This document shows, one piece after another, positions 11,431 through 40,010 of a stretch of 64,000 nt of DNA. The position numbers and the translations under genes were made by a program. This DNA is from Oasisia sp. SBJ-2009 (taxonomy: Eukaryota > Annelida > Polychaeta > Sabellida > Siboglinidae): positions 26,960,933 to 27,024,932 of the forward strand of contig OZ024862.1 of assembly GCA_964017155.1 (NCBI GenBank), in the 5' to 3' direction. Numbering within the stretch: position 1 is the first letter of the stretch; each line of letters begins with the position of its first letter. The notes below the pieces were generated by a model. It saw nothing but the letters and a program-made list of their open reading frames with translations. It was not told the origin of the DNA and searched no databases.

Positions 11431-13985
11431 ATGGGAGTTTTTAGTGCGGTAAGTTATACAATAACTTCAAGATAACGTGTCAGTTTAAATGGTGCCTAAA
11501 CGTCATTGACTTGAGGCCGATACAAATCTCCGTCAACTGCGACTCCGAGTCCCCGTGTCAGACTCGGACAGAGAATCTGACAGGGGGATCCTGACAGAGA
11601 TGCCCTCAGATCGAGGTGAAGCCAGCTAGGCCTAGGGTGCCAGTAAAATCACGGTTATAAATGGAGCGAATGGAGAGCTAACGAATAATTCTTTGTTAGA
11701 TGTTTCACGCAACGCCTTTCGTGGACTTAGTCGGCTTTTGTTTAACATGTTTTTAAATCTAGTGTAGTAGTAAGTAGTAGGACTGGGTCCCTCCCCCCTT
11801 GACTTTTTTGGGGAAATATAGATTTACAAAATTACAGCAATTCAAAGAAGTAATCTCATTCTGGGGAGTGGGATTATGCTATGCTTTCAAATAACAGAAT
11901 GGGAATGAGACTTAAACTAAGCGTAGCCATGCTGTATGATGAATCATACACCAATTAAACCGTCATGACTTTCAGGGTGATGAAATCCTATGCCTAGGCT
12001 ATGGCCCTATGGGGACCCACCTATATGGCATAGGCTGGGTAAAACTTAAAATTGTGCAGTTTTTAAGTGTTGTGAAAAAATTATTACAAACAATGACTCT
12101 ATAAGCATAGCAGGAACCTCGTACTGGAACCTCATAACATGCACCGGCCAAGTCATACAAGTTCATAATATTAAAGGGGCACTGTATGGGATTGAACCTT
12201 CCACGCGAAACAGCAAAATTTGGCCGACCCACGAGAAGGCAGCACCGTCAGTACCTAAAAATATCTTGTTAAATTTGAATCAAACCGGACACGCGCCTCT
12301 CTTTTCCAATCTATTACAGATGTTTCCACAACTGCACTGTCCGGGATCACTTTTAAAAGCCACGAGTTAAACATAGCAACAACAGTTATCACGCGGCACA
12401 CTTGTCTTGTCAGTTGTCGCAGTTTTGTCCACCGCTCGGCTGCGCAACGTCAACAAGATATTTTTAGGTACTGACGGTGCTGCCTCTCGCGGGTCGGCCA
12501 AATTTTGCCGTTTCACGTGGAAGGTTCAATCCCATACAGTGCCCCTTTAATTGTCAGTGTCATTAAAAAATAATTTGTTGTTCGATGTTATAATTGTTTA
12601 AGGTGAAACTGAAAATTATATATATATATATTAACAACACTCACCAACTCTTTTTTACTTGTCAGTACTTGTTTGTAACATCATACATGGTTATTTCAAA
12701 ACAGTTTGATTAAAAACTGTCTAGATGGGATTTCTTTCAGTTTCCTTTCATTTCCCAGCAAACAAGGAACCATTTCTGAACCAGTTGGCAGGTGTCATAC
12801 TGGTTCATAATTGGTACCGCTCCACCAGTACGTGTTTTCACGTGTATTCACGTGAATACACGTGTTCTGCCTGTTGTCACGAGTTTTGAACGAGTTTGAT
12901 CACGTGAAAAAAATCGTGATTTCAAGGGAAACACGTATTGACACACAACATTTGTCAACAGAATCTGGTGAATTCACGTGAATTGAACCAGTTGAACTCG
13001 TGAATTCACTTACGGAACAAGTGAAATCACGGGTCCTTGTTTGCTGGGTTGCCCAAACAGGCAAATATAATTTACTGAAAACCATGGGTAATGTTTCCTG
13101 TACAGGGCAATAATCGACAGTGGGTGCATGGTGCCTGCTAATAATAATCTGCTAATAATAATCCTAGTGTGAGTCTGAGGCTCAATGGTGGTTTTGAAGG
13201 TCTGGGGGAACTAGGAGAGAGGGTTATTTAGAACTGGGATCTGATTCCACAAGTGTATTGCGGAAGGGAAGAAGTCCTGGATCTCCTCTGGTCACTCAGG
13301 AGGCTGGCACAAGGGGGCTGGCACAAGGGTGCCTTTCTTCGGTGCAGCATTGACCGAGCCACATAAGTGATAACGCCTGTGGTCTCACAAGACTTCCTAA
13401 TATTGTGTGGTTCATTATTTTATAAAGCACCAGCAGTACAGTTTATACATTTTGAGATGTTATTAATAATTATTGCCATGAAATAATGATTACATTTTAA
13501 TGTTTGTTATTTTCAGGCACTATGGTTTGCTGTTGGAATGTATGCTGGGATATACATTGACCAACATTACCAGGTTTGTTTCATGAGGACTGTTGTGTAA
13601 CAATGGTACATGTAATAATGCACATTATTACAACCATACAACAATAGTGTGATGAGTTCATACGTAAATAATTAAATACATTTTATTACTTGGGTTAACA
13701 ATACATTTGCATTCACTGACATGTACAGGATTGCAATTAGCGGTAGCAATTTAAACATTGCTGAACCAATATTTAACGTAATACCATTTTTCTATAATTG
13801 TAGTTGAATACATTTCAACACTTGTAGTTACAATGCATTGCATCCATCCAGTATCAGATAGTAATGTCCTTGTGTCACTGTTGTAGGTGCCAAATGTTGA
13901 TGAATCAAAGGAGATGATCAACAAACTAAGAGAATTCCTGGAGCAGTATAAAAAGGACAAACCTGGCCCATCTAAAGGCAGTTGA
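11431..13985 (+). CDS. STMP1-like: STMP1-like mitochondrial micropeptide
   Basis: Three coding exons, 11431-11448 (only six codons), 13517-13573 and 13887-13985, with GTAAGT and GTTTGT donors and phase-0 junctions, give a 57-aa protein. Residues about 4-22 form a hydrophobic membrane segment (ALWFAVGMYAGIYI), followed by DQHYQVPNV and a charged, Lys-rich helix ending KKDKPGPSKGS. The layout and the GMY..I..HY..PN pattern match the STMP1 (C7orf73/MM47) family, whose human member is 47 aa and sits in the inner mitochondrial membrane linked to respiratory complexes. The assignment is by recalled pattern, since the protein is too short for certainty. The start ATG lies in a CpG-rich leader. The first intron carries two non-autonomous DNA transposons. 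Confidence 0.8.
12171..12550. mobile_element. MITE with 100-bp terminal inverted repeats and TTAA ends
   Basis: The left arm (12171-12270) and right arm (12452-12550) are near-perfect reverse complements, each starting TTAAAGGGGCACTGTATGG from the outside. About 180 bases lie between them and no coding sequence is present. Terminal TTAA suggests a piggyBac-type target site, but without a transposase or a copy alignment the superfamily stays open. It sits in the first intron of the STMP1-like gene. Confidence 0.85.
12754..13048 (+). mobile_element. CCCAGCAAACAAGG-type MITE, copy 1
   Basis: Short element bounded by CCCAGCAAACAAGG and its complement CCTTGTTTGCTGGG. The inside is rich in CACGTG/CGTGAATTCACG palindromes. 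A related copy in the opposite orientation lies at 57341-57702 in an SSU72 intron, so this is a dispersed non-autonomous DNA transposon. No transposase is encoded. Confidence 0.8.
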
Positions 13986-14245
13986 TGAAGATGGATCTTA
14001 AGACTGATATTATTGTACATTTGGTGTGAAATGTCTCCCGATTGTTTGTTATGTGTGCAATCAAGTCGCAGTTTGCACAGATGCTTCACCAGTACTGGAA
14101 ACTTGACGCGTGGTGCTTCTCTAGTGGCAATAACATTGTGTGTGTGTGTGTGGTCTGCCGAGCTTGTCAGCAGTGCTGGGATGGAGACACGTAGGATACC
14201 GCTGCAGATGTGCAGTGCGACATATTATACATATGCGGAACACTG

Positions 14246-14251
14246 AATAAA
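14246..14251 (+). terminator. Poly(A) signal of the STMP1-like gene
   Basis: AATAAA, 261 bases after the stop codon and followed by an AT- and GT-rich stretch, as expected for a metazoan cleavage site. Confidence 0.6.
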
Positions 14252-15574
14252 TATATATTTGTACATGATTAGATAAGTGAAGAATTGTTTGTATAGGATA
14301 TAGTAAAGAAGCACATCAGTGAAAGTTTCACCTGCATTTCAGTGTGATAATCTTACAGTTTGTATACTCTTTCCCCAAGCAAGATAAACTACTTTTTCTT
14401 TAAAGGCAATGTACAGTAGTAGAATATTTATCTGTCAGTTATGTGAGCTGCCATGAGTGGGTTCTAGTTGACACTAAATACAAGCTACAACCAAAACACT
14501 ACAGCATCAATTTGTTACGAGTCCATTGTGAAATAATATGAATTAGACTACGCTTTCATGAGTTTGTCATTGATGTCTTTATTTTTATGCATTGATAGTA
14601 CAAAAAGCACATGCGGTATCTTGGGTGAACAGTTTGAAGTCAGTTCTCTTAAAACTATAATATTAACGTTTTCAACATTCAACTTGCTATCTTTGGAAAT
14701 AACGTGATTACAGTAATACAGGTTCTCCATGTGATCTATTCAAGTAAGCAGTAAAAGCAATTGTTTTAGAAGAATCTTATGGCAGCGTAGTGTTCATACA
14801 TTATACAGTAGATATTTTTCAAAGCGCATTTTTTTTCAAGAATATTACAACAAAGAAATGTCACAATGACGGATATTATTTTTAGCTAGCCATGCTATAA
14901 CAATGTAGTTTCACAATATCCTGTAAATAACTGAAACTGAGAAATAATGGTGGCATGAAAGGCTGGTAATTTTTGCTGCTTTTTCATCAATATAAACTGC
15001 AGACCAATGAAAATGTTTAACATACCACTTAACTAAAACAAATTGCTGCAATAAACAACAGCGCTACAACTATATACGATCACTAATATTGAAAATATAA
15101 CAACTTGAACATGTCAACATTGCAATCCATGTGTGTATAATTAGATAGAGCTTACTTATAGTTATACATTGCCCAAAGACAATATTGTGACACATAAATA
15201 TCCATGGTTTATGAACTTAAATTCAGGCAACATTTTCATAAAGATCTTGCAATACAGAGGCCATACGTATATCAGTCATTTGTAAAATAAATGACTAGAA
15301 AAGTTAACTAAAATAAAAAAAATAGGTTTGCTAGATTTCTTCTAGATTACTAGTGAATAATAAGACAGTGAACATGACAATTACGTTGTATCTATTTTGT
15401 TATTTATCAACATCAGCGACTTTTATCAACACTGTGGAACTGTCAAACATGCAGCACCCAACAACAACAACAAAAATTCTTGATTTAGAATACATTACAA
15501 AAACATTCCATTGACAACACGTAATTTGGGCCAATGTTTATTATAGCTACTGCAAAAGCAAGACACTTATGCAT

Positions 15575-15834
15575 AGTAAGTCCCCACTGGTGCATATAGT
15601 GTCTACAGTAAGTCCCCACTGGTGCATATAGTGTCTACAGTAAGTCCCCACTGGTGCATATAGTGTCTACAGTAAGTCCCCACTGGTGCATATAGGGTCT
15701 ACAGTAAGTCCCCACTGGTGCATATAAGGGTCTACAGTAAGTCCCCACTGGTGCATATAAGGGTCTACAGTAAGTCCCCACTGGTGCATATAGGATCTAC
15801 AGTAAGTCCCCACTGGTGCATATAGTGTCTACAT
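15575..15834. repeat. 32-bp minisatellite, about 8 copies
   Basis: Unit begins AGTAAGTCCCCACTGGTGCA and is 32-33 bases long, with very little divergence between copies. It lies in the 3' flank of the Rab gene. Confidence 0.95.
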
Positions 15835-16800
15835 TAATGATATATCTCCATGATACCTATACAGACATAAATATTTACCAAAAAACATTTTAAATGTGGA
15901 TATCAAATGCATGTGAGCCATAAATGAATGTAAAATAGGATACCAGAAACTACTGGGTGGAAGAGGAATGTTGAAACAAACATGCATATACACCCTGTAT
16001 ATATATGTGCTCTGGCATCTCAGCAGATTAAGCCAATAAAAAATACTAGCTCACTCACAGCTGTAGACTAGAAAGGGTGATGAAATGAAAACAAGGAACT
16101 TCACTGCATAACTGTGGTGCCCTATTTAGATTTCCGTATCGGCGTCATTCATACAGAGCAAACCAATTTACATGGGTAGTATAAATCCAACACAAAAACA
16201 ATGTGCCGTATCTGGACATCAGTGATAATAATTTTTTAACATGGATTGTATGATATTCTGTGAATCAAATCAAACTAGCAGTGTTAATAAGATACTTATC
16301 TTCAGCACCCTGGGGGTTGAGCAAGTGGTACGCTAACTTTACCTTGGCATTTACTCTTTCATAATATGAATGACTAAATCATTTAATACTGTACAAACAT
16401 GTGGTACAACTCTACATGTCGGTTAACCCTTATCCAAGTTCATCTTAATATGCACTGGGATGAATAATATAATCTAGGAGTTATATACAAAACCACTATA
16501 TATCATAGCAAAATATTGATATATTGTAAACATCATTATGCATACATAGTTTATATACACAAAAGGTTTCATGGCAAAATGTGATCAACCTGTTTTTGCC
16601 AAAAATTTGGAAAATTCCTTGTGTTCTGTATGAATCATTTTTTAAATGATAATGGAATATATTAAGTATTTAAACTCAAAGCAAATAGCGACAAGAGTGG
16701 TTATTAAATTTGGTCCATTAAGAAATTTCACCCAGGTTGATACCATGTCGGCCCTGAAGCCCTTCGCTGATTCTAAGTCACTGCTGGTCAGCTGACACCA

Positions 16801-17848
16801 TCAGGAACAGCATTTTCCAGACTTCTGGCATTCGTCGTGTTCCTGAGGTTGGATATTCGGCATCATTAACGACCGATCGAACTTGTACTTCTGATTCCTG
16901 GCAAGAACGTTGGCGATGTCGGCAAACATCTCCATCACCCCTTCGCCTGTCTTGCAGGAGATCTTGTACGTACCACTCAGTACAGTGTCGCACTGGATCT
17001 GAAAATCCTGGACGTCGCTCTCTGTGATCTGTTCGCCTTGGAGCACTGCCAGGTCGATCTTGTTGCCACACAGGAAGATGCGTGCCGTGCTTGAGTGCAT
17101 GATGATGTCGAGGATGTGCTGGGAGACGAGGTTGAATGACTGGCGATCTGTCGTGCTGTAGCACAGGATCGCGGCACTAGCACTCTGAAAGTAGCTGGAT
17201 GACAGTGTCGCGAACCTCTCGATGCCGGCCGTGTCCCATAATTCCACCTGCACGCAGCAAGGCAAAAATCTCATCACACTGTCTGTCTAAATGGAAATAT
17301 TAAAACAAATGTCATGACTTCGAATTCGAATTAAGGGTCCAGTTGTGGCAGTTGATCATAGACCAGCAACTATCAAACAAGTAGCTGTAAGTTTGTTACA
17401 AAACTAAAGCAAGTTTCAGTGTGTTCCAATTGTTAAGTGTGTCAACTCAATTGCAGAAGGATAACAATTTATACTGTGTTATCATCAAACATATTTTTAG
17501 ATATGTGAAAAATAACTGTTATTACTACAATGAAATAACGACAAACTATTGGTGTTATTTTACCAATTATATGTACCAGTAAAACTGGATTATATTTTTC
17601 CAAGTATACAATTCTCAGTTTATTAGTTCTTACACAGAACAAGTATCCGCATTACAGGGTATGTAACATACCCTTATTTTGGTGCCACTAGCATTGAACT
17701 CAGTCACTGCATGGTCGAGTCCGACAGTTGACCTTGGTCCGGTCTCCAAGGTGAAGGTGTTGTCTGTGAAACGTCGGAAGATGGAGCTTTTGCCGACACC
17801 GTACTCACCGCACAGAATCACCTTGAATGTTGGCGTGCTGGTTGCCAT
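16801..17848 (-). CDS. Divergent Rab-family small GTPase
   Basis: Two coding exons on the minus strand, 17848-17672 (59 codons) and 17247-16801, joined in phase 0 through a GTATGT donor, give 207 aa. The nucleotide-binding motifs are all visible: P-loop GEYGVGKSS (residues 14-22), WDTAGIERF (63-71), GNKIDL (120-125) and SCKTG (156-160). The C-terminus ends KCCS, a near-terminal cysteine pair suited to prenylation. Family and fold are clear but I cannot place it in a named Rab subfamily. The catalytic glutamine of switch II is replaced by isoleucine (Ile68), which in other small GTPases slows GTP hydrolysis. A splice acceptor just upstream of the ATG (near 17877) implies at least one non-coding leader exon. 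Confidence 0.9.
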
Positions 17849-20800
17849 ATTAGGAACATCATCACTAGGTCAGCACCTGCAACAAGTGAGAGTAAAAAAA
17901 TAATAATAACTTTTATAAAGCACCATAAATCCAGAGATATCCATTCGGAGATTCTATACATGAGTAAGCATACATGTGTCGTAGAATTATACTAATAAGT
18001 TTGTTAAGGTAAATAAATTACATAAAATATGTATAAAAAAAGTAATAGTAATAAAATAAATAAGTTAGCTAAAGATCATTATTAAAATAAATGATATAAT
18101 GAGTATGACATTTTGTAAAATTAATGTAAAACATGTACAAGATAATAGGTGAGTTTTCAATAGTCTTTTAAAAGTCATGAGGCAACTAGTTTTCTTCACA
18201 GCCATAAAATAGTCCTGTCATGGTAGCTGTTGGATAGTCCACCATGACTGATGGTCAGGTGATTGAGCTGTTTACCAAGCAGAATAAATATAGGTTCAGT
18301 ATAATAATATAAACTGTAACAAAGCACGGTATCCAGTCACCATGACAGCTAAGAGGAAACTGTAAGGAGATAGTGGGTTGTTTGGATTTGAGATTCTGGA
18401 ATAAAAAGGTAAGTTCTTTATATTGTGGTATCCAGTTTTATACCTGTTCAAACTTAAAAAACACTTAATTGTGGCAAACATTATGTTGGTTTGGAAATAT
18501 TATGTTACAGAATAATTACTGTGTGAAGACAATTTGTTTACGTACATATCCAAGTGCTGCTGTCTGACAGTGTTTGAAGCTAGGCATCATATATATATGC
18601 CACTGCATAACAAATTGTATTATCCAAGTAATATTAGACAGATCAGATATGCTCATTGTAATACCATCTATATGCCATTGTGCATTTGTGCTCTATTAAT
18701 AGCCATACGACAAACAAATATAAAAAAGACCAAGTTCTTATATAGCACAGTATCCAGTCATCAGGACCATTCAAAGCGCTTTACACTTTACTTCCCTGAC
18801 AGACCTGTTCACTCAGACACCATCTCGGCTACTCTGTGAAGCATCCAGCCATATGCTACAATTAATGCACAAAGGCTGCTCGTACACATATCCACCACTG
18901 TCTATAGCCAGGTACTCATTTATTCAGCTGAGTGAACTGGAGCAATGTAGAGTGAAAAAACTTGTCCTTGCCCAAGGTTTTAACACCGCAGCCAGGATTC
19001 GAACCAGTAGTCAAGAGTCCGAAGCTCTACCCCTGAGCCCTAAATATGCTTTTACAGAGATTATAAGGCATGTCCATGTTGTCGTATAAGGTGGATGCGT
19101 AGTACAAAACAGTGTATAAGTAAAGTTTTATGAAATTTTTTGAAACCGAGGTGGTCTGCATGTTTTACTTATGCCAATGTTATATGTAGATGAATACTTG
19201 TCAAGTTTCTCCTTGGCCACTGTTTTGTGTAGTGAGATTGAGCTTCTATAAGCGTTAAAAGGATCATAAGTTAAGTAAATCAATATGCAACAAAATACAA
19301 GTTAATTATGATATAAATATTAACACTGGATTAATAATTACAAAGTTGCATACATATTGTCACTAACATAGCCACAAGGAGTAATTCATTATTTATGTGT
19401 TGATTATAGTGACATCCAGCTTTGCATCATAACAACAACCCAACTGCAAGGTACAAGAAAGTGTATCCACATTTATTAACGACAATTACAATCAAACAAG
19501 TCCCCCTATTTGTTAAATTGTGATTATTTGTCCAGTCATCTAAACTTGGCTAACTAAAAGTAAAGAAGTATGTCTGGTCTCCAGACAATGATGAATTCGG
19601 TTATTTCAAATAAGTGCACTGACGTATCATTGATGGTGTCAATATAAGCAAAAGGCGACACATAACTCTTATTCTTACTCTTATTCCACTTCCAGATAAC
19701 ATGAAGCCAGCCATCCTGAAACCAACCACCCTCACTAGTGCGTGATGCCCCAGTAGGGGTTTTGTACTACAAACTATCAGAATCAGAAAACGCAAGGCTA
19801 AGTCCCCCTAGCTCATGCGCACCCAACCCTGACCGTTTGACTCCACCAGGAGTGTTGGCCAGTATACCAACAAGACTAACTAATTACGCACTATTTAATC
19901 AATCGCACTTAATATCGCCCATAAATTAACAACAAACTTTGCAATGTATTCATAACATTTGGTAACGAACATAAAAACAATTTCTTACCATTCCATTATA
20001 ACTGTAGGAAAGCTGTTGTGAAATTATGCAATGTATTTAGTGAGTTGTATAAATTACGGATGCAACTCTTTACACCCAGAAATTGAGAAAAGAAACAGGA
20101 ACGATCAGCAACTATTCATATGACAGGGAGCGTTCAGTGATACATGGTTACCGAATCTGTCACTAGAGGCGTTCCGTGCTATTGGAACTAGATTTCTCTG
20201 TTTATTTAGGGTAGTCATTTTACAGCAGCAGCAACACTTCTCCACATGTATTTAACATAATCCCGCTTTGTTGTAGTTACATGTGTTTAACTCTTCTTCG
20301 GAAGGAGGGTTTTTAATACACGCAAGTTTGGTGCCAGGAATGCAAACGATCGATATTTTCTGAAAATACATCCGCTACTCTTATTCTCAAACAAACGCGT
20401 GCGCGCACACACACACCCTCTTTCTGATCTTCCTTCTTCCCCTCCCTGACTTATAATATTTGTTATTACTGCTAAAAATCGTCCAGATATAGCTAGCCTA
20501 GTTGGCATAACGCTGACGGTAGGTGAACGTTGGGCCAACGTTGTATAGTCAACACAAATTTCAAGTAAATTGTTCGAATTTAACTAACTAAACAAATCTC
20601 AAGTCTTTTAGAATAAAAATAAAATATAACGTTATTTGGCAGTTTGTAGACTACTTTTTTGCTGAATGACATGTACAATTTGCAATGGAAACAAATGAAG
20701 TAAAACTTTGTGAAATGCAAAATAAATGACACATTTTAATTAATAAAATATGTACATATATGGACTAAGACTTACAGTCTGACACTGTCCTGCGACCGAT

Positions 20801-22484
20801 CGGAGCAATCACACTGACAATATAAACTGGTAACATCAGTTTAACATCACTGGGCCACATGTTTGATAGCTACCACTGTGCCTGCATTGATAGCTAAAGC
20901 ATGCAGTAATGGTGAACAGGTCATACAATATAGTACTGCGTTCTACGGCTACGCTTCATGCTGTGTAACCATCAGCAGCAAATTTGTCATCCTATTCAGC
21001 CAACACATAGCATCCTCTCACAGTGAACGACTAGGGCTAGAATACCCAGGCAGCACAACAATGACATTACCCTTATCAAGTTTTACACCTGACTTTCAAA
21101 GATAACTTGGTGAACAAATGCACGGCCATATACTCACAAACATAACACCAATTTCTTGTTTGGAATAAGTACACCAGTGAATGTGTGGTGAAAATTGGAC
21201 AAGTGGAAAGTAACTGAGGTCATAAGACAGGAACATTAAATTGTTGTTCTTCTTACAAATGTTCTTACAAACAACTGAGTAAACATGCAACATAATTCAT
21301 GCACTTAGAACATATTTTTTTTCGGTACACTATTCCAGCATTTCCTGTCATGTCCCTTAAATATAAATTTGTGAGTTTGAAGTCATGGATAAACAAGATG
21401 GCATAGCCATACTGGACGTTCAAAGCTCTTTTTAACATATTTAAAAAAAATAGACAAATAACCAAGTTTCCACAGATTTGTACGTGTAAATACACATTAG
21501 ATAGCAATGCCACAGCTACCAAAACAGTCTCTATTCAGACGGTCAACATAAATGTACACATCACCACAAACTGCACCACTCTCGTACAAGCCCAGTGCCA
21601 ATAATGGACAAAGTCAAAAACCCACTGTGTGTCCTATTTTTAAATGTGCTGTAAAAAAGTAACATAACATCATTACTTTTTTAATATACAGTGTACTAGA
21701 GGTGTGAATCTGATGGGTGACTTAGATTTCATTCAGAAGGTGTGAAGGTATCAGATTCTAGTCACCAGTGAGATAGTTTTGTGCACAGCAAAAGCGTTGA
21801 TCTTCACAACCTGCTGGGTGAAATAACCTTCACCAACTGTTAACAGGCTAACCAATGACAACACACAACCTGTAATTAAGGACACAATCAACTGTCAAAC
21901 ATCAAGTTATCCCTTCCATACATTTCTAACACAGAATCGTAGCCAGTCGCACACAGCGTGGCCCTGTTTCTATGTCGCTGCCTTCAAATGTCACCTTTAC
22001 GAACACCCGAATTAACAGTAAAGTTCAACATTATTCGCTTTGATTCCACAGCATGGTGACAGTGGGTGGAAATTATTGCATTTATAATAATGTCATTTGA
22101 ACAGATGCCATACTTGCTGGCCCACAAACTGTGTACAGTTGGCATTGGCTTGACACATGGAGAGCAGACGTTGATCTCCTTCCAAACTCTCATCTGTTTC
22201 CTATTGGCCACATCACATCACTTGTGCTGACCGAGCTGTGGAGGCTTTGTACTTTCCCACTCTCCACCACTGGACACAGCAGTCACTCTGCCACTGACAA
22301 CACACATTTGGCCACGAAGACAGCAGCAACTGCTCATTTGGGAATGTTAAACAACAGAACAGTGTGCATCCACCCACATCGATGCAGCACATACGGACAC
22401 AGCCAGTGACCGACCCAAGTGACCACCCCACTGGACATGTTCGGTTGCTATGACAATGTTTCACCAGGCTGTCATTCAACAACC
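17849..22484. other. Rab leader region and WDR33 3' flank
   Basis: Between the Rab start codon and the WDR33 stop codon, both on the minus strand. An acceptor-like site near 17877-17884 points to a Rab 5' leader exon further upstream; CpG-rich sequence around 20390-20545 is a candidate promoter for it. A tRNA-derived SINE occupies 18722-19046. The right-hand part must contain the WDR33 3' untranslated region; no canonical minus-strand AATAAA was found close to the stop. No other gene is recognised. Confidence 0.45.
18722..19046 (-). mobile_element. tRNA-derived SINE, copy A
   Basis: About 80-90% matched to the element at 37111-37438. The tRNA-like head is at the high-coordinate end, so the element reads on the minus strand, but it is damaged here inside the B-box region. 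It shares the central block with TTCAAAGCGCTTTACACTT. Confidence 0.8.
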
Positions 22485-38222
<15,738 letters not shown>

Positions 38223-38645
38223 CACTGGTGCATCCAATGCTACGTGAAGTCTGAAACATGAACATGGGTGAAAGTTCATTTATGATCTGGCAAAATATAA
38301 TATTTTTGACACTTCTCTAGGCTGCTTCCCTTGACGCTTTAACACAACACATCATCAAGATATTGCTTAGAATTGCCTTTGTACAAGGAAGATGTTAGGA
38401 AACCAAGATTCATAGACAAATACAAACTTAACTGAATATGTGGAGGAAAGTGCAAGGGGTGAATGAGATAAGAAACTTAAGGGCAAGATGCTTATTTGAC
38501 AGCTTGTGTTACACTCGCCTTCCTAGACAATCTTATTAGAGCATGTGGCTATGACTAGCAGGCTATGTGTATGACTTTAAATAACAAGTACAAGTCTGCA
38601 CACACAAAGCAGGAATAAATGAAAGTAGTGACAGAGAAGGCTGGG

Positions 38646-40010
38646 GGAGGTTGGTGTGGTGAGGTATGAGATTGGTGTGGTGAGGTATGAGGTTGGTGTG
38701 GTGAGGTATGAGGTTGGTGTGGTGAGGTATGAGGTTGGTGTGGTGAGGTATGAGGTTGGTGTGGTGAGGTATGAGGTTGGTGTGGTGAGGGAGGAGGTTG
38801 GTGTGGTGAGGTATGAGATTGGTGTGGTGAGGTATGAGGTTGGTGTGGTGAGGTATGAGGTTGGTTTGGTGAGGGAGGAGGTTGGTGTGGTGAGGTATGA
38901 GGTTGGTGTGGTGAGGGAGGAGACTGGTGTGGTGAGGTATGAGGTTGGTGTGGTGAGGTATGAGGTTGGTGTGGTGAGGGAGGAGGTTGGTGTGGTGAGG
39001 GAGGAGGCTGGTGTGGTGAGGTATGAGGTTGGTGTGGTGAGGTATGAGGTTGGTGTGGTGAGGTATGAGGTTGGTGTGGTGAGGGAGGAGGTTGGTGTGG
39101 TGAGGTATGAAGTTGGTGTGGTGAGGTATGAGGTTGGTGTGGTGAGGGAAGAGGCTGGTGTGGTGAGGTATGAGATTGGTGTGGTGAGGTATGAGGTTGG
39201 TGTGGTAAGATAAGGTTGGGGGTGGTGAGGATCAGAGGTTTGCGTAATGAGGAAGGATGTTGGCATGATGAGAGGTTTGCGTAATGAGGAAGGATGTTGG
39301 CATGATGAGAGAGGAGATTGGTGTGATGAGGTATGAGATTGGTGTGGTGAGAGGTATGAGATTGGTGTGGTGAGGTATGAGGTTGGTGTGGTGAGGGAGG
39401 AGGTTGGTGTGGTGAGGGAGGAGGTTGGTGTGGTGAGGGAGGAGGTTGGTGTGGTGAGGGAGGAGGTTGGTCTGGTGAGGGAGGTAGTTGGTGTGGTGAG
39501 GGAGGAGGTTGGTGTGGTGAGGGAGGTAGTTGGTGTGGTGAGGTATGAGGTTGGTGTGGTGAGGTATGAGGTTGGTGTGGTGAGGGAGGAGGTTGGTGTG
39601 ATGAGGGAGGAGGTTGGTGTTGTGAGGTATGAGATTGGTGTGGTGAGGTATGAGGTTGGTGTGGTGAGGGAGGAGGTTGGTGTGGTGAGGTATGAGGTTG
39701 GTGTGGTGAGGGAGGAGGTTGGTGTGATGAGGGAGGAGGTTGGTGTGATGAGAGAGGAGATTGGTGTGGTGAGGTATGAGATTGGTGTGGTGAGGTATGA
39801 GGTTGGTGTGGTGAGGGAGGAGGTTGGTGTGGTGAGAAAAGGTTGGGGTGGTGAGGAGGAGGTTTGCATGAGGAAGGAGGTTGACATGATGAGGGAAGAG
39901 ATTGGTGTGATGTGGAAGGTTAGCATGACGAAATGGGTTGGTGTGATGAGTGAGGAGGTTGGCGTAATGAAGGAGGTTGGCATGATGAGGGCAGTAGGCA
40001 TGGTGATTTT
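38646..40010. repeat. 21-bp minisatellite, about 60 copies
   Basis: Unit GAGGTTGGTGTGGTGAGGTAT with a GGGAGGAG variant, arranged tandemly over 1.36 kb in the intron upstream of the WDR33 Met exon. Because 21 is a multiple of three and the unit lacks stops, frames remain open on both strands for hundreds of codons. These are repeat artefacts, not genes: there is no conserved domain and no sensible start. Confidence 0.95.

Larger units (their letters stand above)
13986..16800. other. Convergent 3' region between STMP1-like and Rab genes
   Basis: Holds the 3' untranslated regions of two converging genes. AATAAA at 14246-14251 serves the + gene; on the minus strand AATAAA reads at 15542-15537 and 14583-14578. 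A 32-bp tandem repeat lies at 15575-15834. No coding sequence was recognised. Confidence 0.6.

Noticed and set aside
15575..15834. Regular short repeats, briefly considered as a CRISPR array
   Set aside because: Units are contiguous with no unique spacers and the DNA is from an animal. The same holds for the 21-, 31-, 44- and 57-bp arrays.
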